Of a DNA stretch of 64,000 nt, positions 62,759 to 64,000 are shown in pieces (position 1 is the stretch's first letter; each line of letters begins with the position of its first letter). The notes below the pieces were generated by a model. It ran no database searches. It was given only the letters and a program-made list of their open reading frames with translations, and was not told the DNA's origin. The stretch is from Magnetospirillum aberrantis SpK (GTDB taxonomy: Bacteria; Pseudomonadota; Alphaproteobacteria; Rhodospirillales; Magnetospirillaceae), in contig NZ_JAAIYP010000037.1 of NCBI RefSeq assembly GCF_011022235.1, positions 62,001 to 126,000 on the forward strand, written 5' to 3'. The translations under genes and the position numbers were made by a program.

Positions 62759-63088
62759 TCAGTCGTCGTCCGTCGTCCCGTCATCTATATCGGCCTGGCG
62801 GACATGGGCCACGATTTCCGCCAACATGCCATTCACGTGTGCATCCGCCGCCGAATAGAAAATCTGGCGTCCCACCCGTTCGGCCCGCACCAGTCTGGCC
62901 CCTTTGAGCAGGCGCAGGTGGTGGCTGGTGAGCGAGGGGGAGACCCCCGCTTCGGCCGCCGCGTCGTTGACGCATTTCGGCTCGAACAAACAGGCGAGCA
63001 GAATCCGCAGCCGGGTGGGGTCGCCCAGCAAGCGGAAGGTCTCGGTGATGACCGCGATCTGTTCTTCGTCGGAGGCTACACGTCGCAT
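62759..63088 (-). CDS. ArsR/SmtB-family metal-responsive repressor
   Basis: This 109-residue winged-helix regulator has the recognition helix VSPSLTSHHLRLLKGA and a C-terminal alpha5 pattern D-x-H-x10-H (DAHVNGMLAEIVAHV), the site used by zinc, nickel or cobalt sensors such as CzrA and NmtR. A Cys at the alpha3 position (CVNDAAA) is an additional candidate ligand. No exporter is adjacent; the small proteins and chaC follow. Confidence 0.9.
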   Translation of the reverse strand: MRRVASDEEQIAVITETFRLLGDPTRLRILLACLFEPKCVNDAAAEAGVSPSLTSHHLRLLKGARLVRAERVGRQIFYSAADAHVNGMLAEIVAHVRQADIDDGTTDDD

Positions 63089-63098
63089 GTGATATCCG

Positions 63099-63126
63099 TA
63101 TATATGAACATCTATCGAGATTTCAA
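63099..63126 (-). promoter_or_regulatory. Promoter of the arsR string
   Basis: On the minus strand TTGAAA (63121-63126) and TATATA (63099-63104) are separated by 16 bases. The predicted start is about four bases before the arsR ATG, so the leader is very short. ATATGAA, a typical ArsR-site half, overlaps the -10. Confidence 0.6.
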
Positions 63127-63151
63127 GCCTTGGTGGCCGAGGTGTGGCGCA

Positions 63152-63165
63152 TTATCGAACGATAA
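63152..63165. promoter_or_regulatory. Palindrome in the arsR / DAHP synthase gap
   Basis: TTATCG-AA-CGATAA is a perfect inverted repeat, 26 bases upstream of the arsR -35 element and about 130 bases before the DAHP synthase gene. A TATATA (63233-63238) further right is a possible -10 for the latter. Confidence 0.4.
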
Positions 63166-63297
63166 GCCTGGGGCGTCGACCGGAGAACGTGGCGGCGGGG
63201 CGCCGGGGGGCTGGAATTCCTGGGCTCGACACTATATAGAGGACGCTTCGCAGCCCACGCCGGTGGGGTGCCCACCATAAGATGTTTCGAGGACTCG

Positions 63298-64000
63298 ATG
63301 GCCGCAGATTGGACGCCGGACAGCTGGCGCTCTAAACCGATCGTTCAGGTTCCCACCTACCCCGACCAGACCAAGCTGGCCGAGGCCGAGGCGACCCTTG
63401 GCAAGTATCCGCCGCTGGTGTTCGCCGGCGAGGCCCGCCGCCTCAAGGCGTCGCTGGCCGATGTGGCCGAAGGGCGGGCGTTCCTGTTGCAGGGTGGCGA
63501 CTGCGCCGAAAGCTTCCTCGAGTTTTCCGCCAACAATATCCGCGACACTTTCCGCGTGCTGTTGCAGATGGCGGTGGTGCTGACCTATGGCGCGGCCATG
63601 CCGGTGGTCAAGGTCGGCCGCATGGCCGGCCAGTTCGCCAAGCCGCGTTCCGCCGATATCGAGGTGATCGACGGCGTCGAACTGCCCAGCTATCGCGGCG
63701 ACATCATCAACGGCTCGGAATTCACCCCCGAGGCCCGCATCCCCGACCCTGAGCGCATGTTGCGCGCCTACAATCAGTCGGCGGCGACGCTGAACCTGTT
63801 GCGCGCCTTCGCCCAGGGCGGCTATGCCGACCTGCACAAGGTGCACCAGTGGACCTTGGGCTGTGTCTCCGGTTCGCTTCAGGGCAAGCTGTACGAGGAT
63901 CTGTGCGCGCGTCTGTCCGAGACCCTGGCCTTCATGGAAGCCTGTGGCCTGACCAGCGACGCCACCCCGCAAATCCGCGAGACCGACTTCTTCACCTCGC
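63298..64000 (+). CDS. Class II 3-deoxy-D-arabino-heptulosonate-7-phosphate synthase, 3' truncated
   Basis: The first 234 residues are present; the rest lies outside the window. This enzyme condenses PEP and erythrose-4-phosphate, the first step of aromatic amino-acid synthesis. It is the plant/Mycobacterium class II type: [11 protein letters not shown] with metal-ligand Cys69, [26 protein letters not shown] and [12 protein letters not shown]. The ATG is preceded by GAGGACTCG. Upstream ATGs are out of frame. Confidence 0.93.
   Translation, partial: MAADWTPDSWRSKPIVQVPTYPDQTKLAEAEATLGKYPPLVFAGEARRLKASLADVAEGRAFLLQGGDCAESFLEFSANNIRDTFRVLLQMAVVLTYGAAMPVVKVGRMAGQFAKPRSADIEVIDGVELPSYRGDIINGSEFTPEARIPDPERMLRAYNQSAATLNLLRAFAQGGYADLHKVHQWTLGCVSGSLQGKLYEDLCARLSETLAFMEACGLTSDATPQIRETDFFTS

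Overview
The window is GC-rich, densely packed chromosomal DNA from a Gram-negative alphaproteobacterium. Magnetospirillum or another Rhodospirillales genus is the best guess. This is inferred from the LPS-export, SurA, PdxA, KsgA gene order, the many c-di-GMP and chemotaxis proteins, a CydABX oxidase, two hemerythrins, an RpoH-type sigma factor and a class II DAHP synthase. No rRNA, CRISPR array, transposase, integrase or prophage gene was found. This looks like core chromosome, not an island.

Layout, left half. Positions 1-3734 hold a truncated receiver protein, a REC-PAS-PAS-GGDEF-EAL protein with a degenerate EAL site, and a fumarylacetoacetate-hydrolase family enzyme. A GntR regulator and pyruvate kinase (pyk) follow and end at a strong terminator. 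Then come a DUF4395 membrane protein with an operator-like promoter, a TrpB2-type trpB, and two near-identical tRNA-Lys(CUU) genes, each with its own promoter and terminator. From 8902 to 17586 the minus strand carries an envelope cluster transcribed lptF, lptD, surA, pdxA, ksgA, and then an acidic protein with repeats. lptG is missing from its usual place. An acyl-CoA dehydrogenase and a bacteriohemerythrin follow. Next is a minus-strand operon of rhomboid protease, cysQ, tsaC and an FAD-linked 2-hydroxyacid dehydrogenase. A fused MEMO-AMMECR1 protein is divergent from its radical-SAM partner (the AmmeMemoRadiSam system), followed by a YbhN-like flippase-type membrane protein.

Layout, right half. 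After small hemerythrin, outer-membrane and receiver genes comes the cytochrome bd locus: a DUF2946-like protein, cydA, cydB, cydX, a terminator, cydD and cydC. Next are a soluble chemoreceptor, small proteins and an HD-GYP phosphodiesterase. A polyamine block follows: a glutamylpolyamine-synthetase-like enzyme, a DapB-like reductase, and a PotF-G-H-I transporter. Then come a GntR regulator with two MFS exporters, an RpoH-type sigma factor divergent from an OxyR-like regulator, a dCache chemoreceptor, and a CBS-PAS-GGDEF-EAL protein. After these lie a double-degenerate phosphorelay protein, a TetR regulator facing a motB gene across a perfect palindrome, chaC, an ArsR regulator with two small unknown proteins, and the start of a class II DAHP synthase that runs off the right edge.

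Themes. Translationally coupled genes with GTGA or ATGA overlaps are very common. So are convergent genes whose stop codons touch or overlap. The observations most worth follow-up are the pseudo-HPt/pseudo-receiver protein, the OxyR-like regulator lacking the peroxidatic cysteine, the AmmeMemoRadiSam pair with a leaderless-type promoter, the TetR operator in front of motB, and the repeat-bearing envelope proteins.
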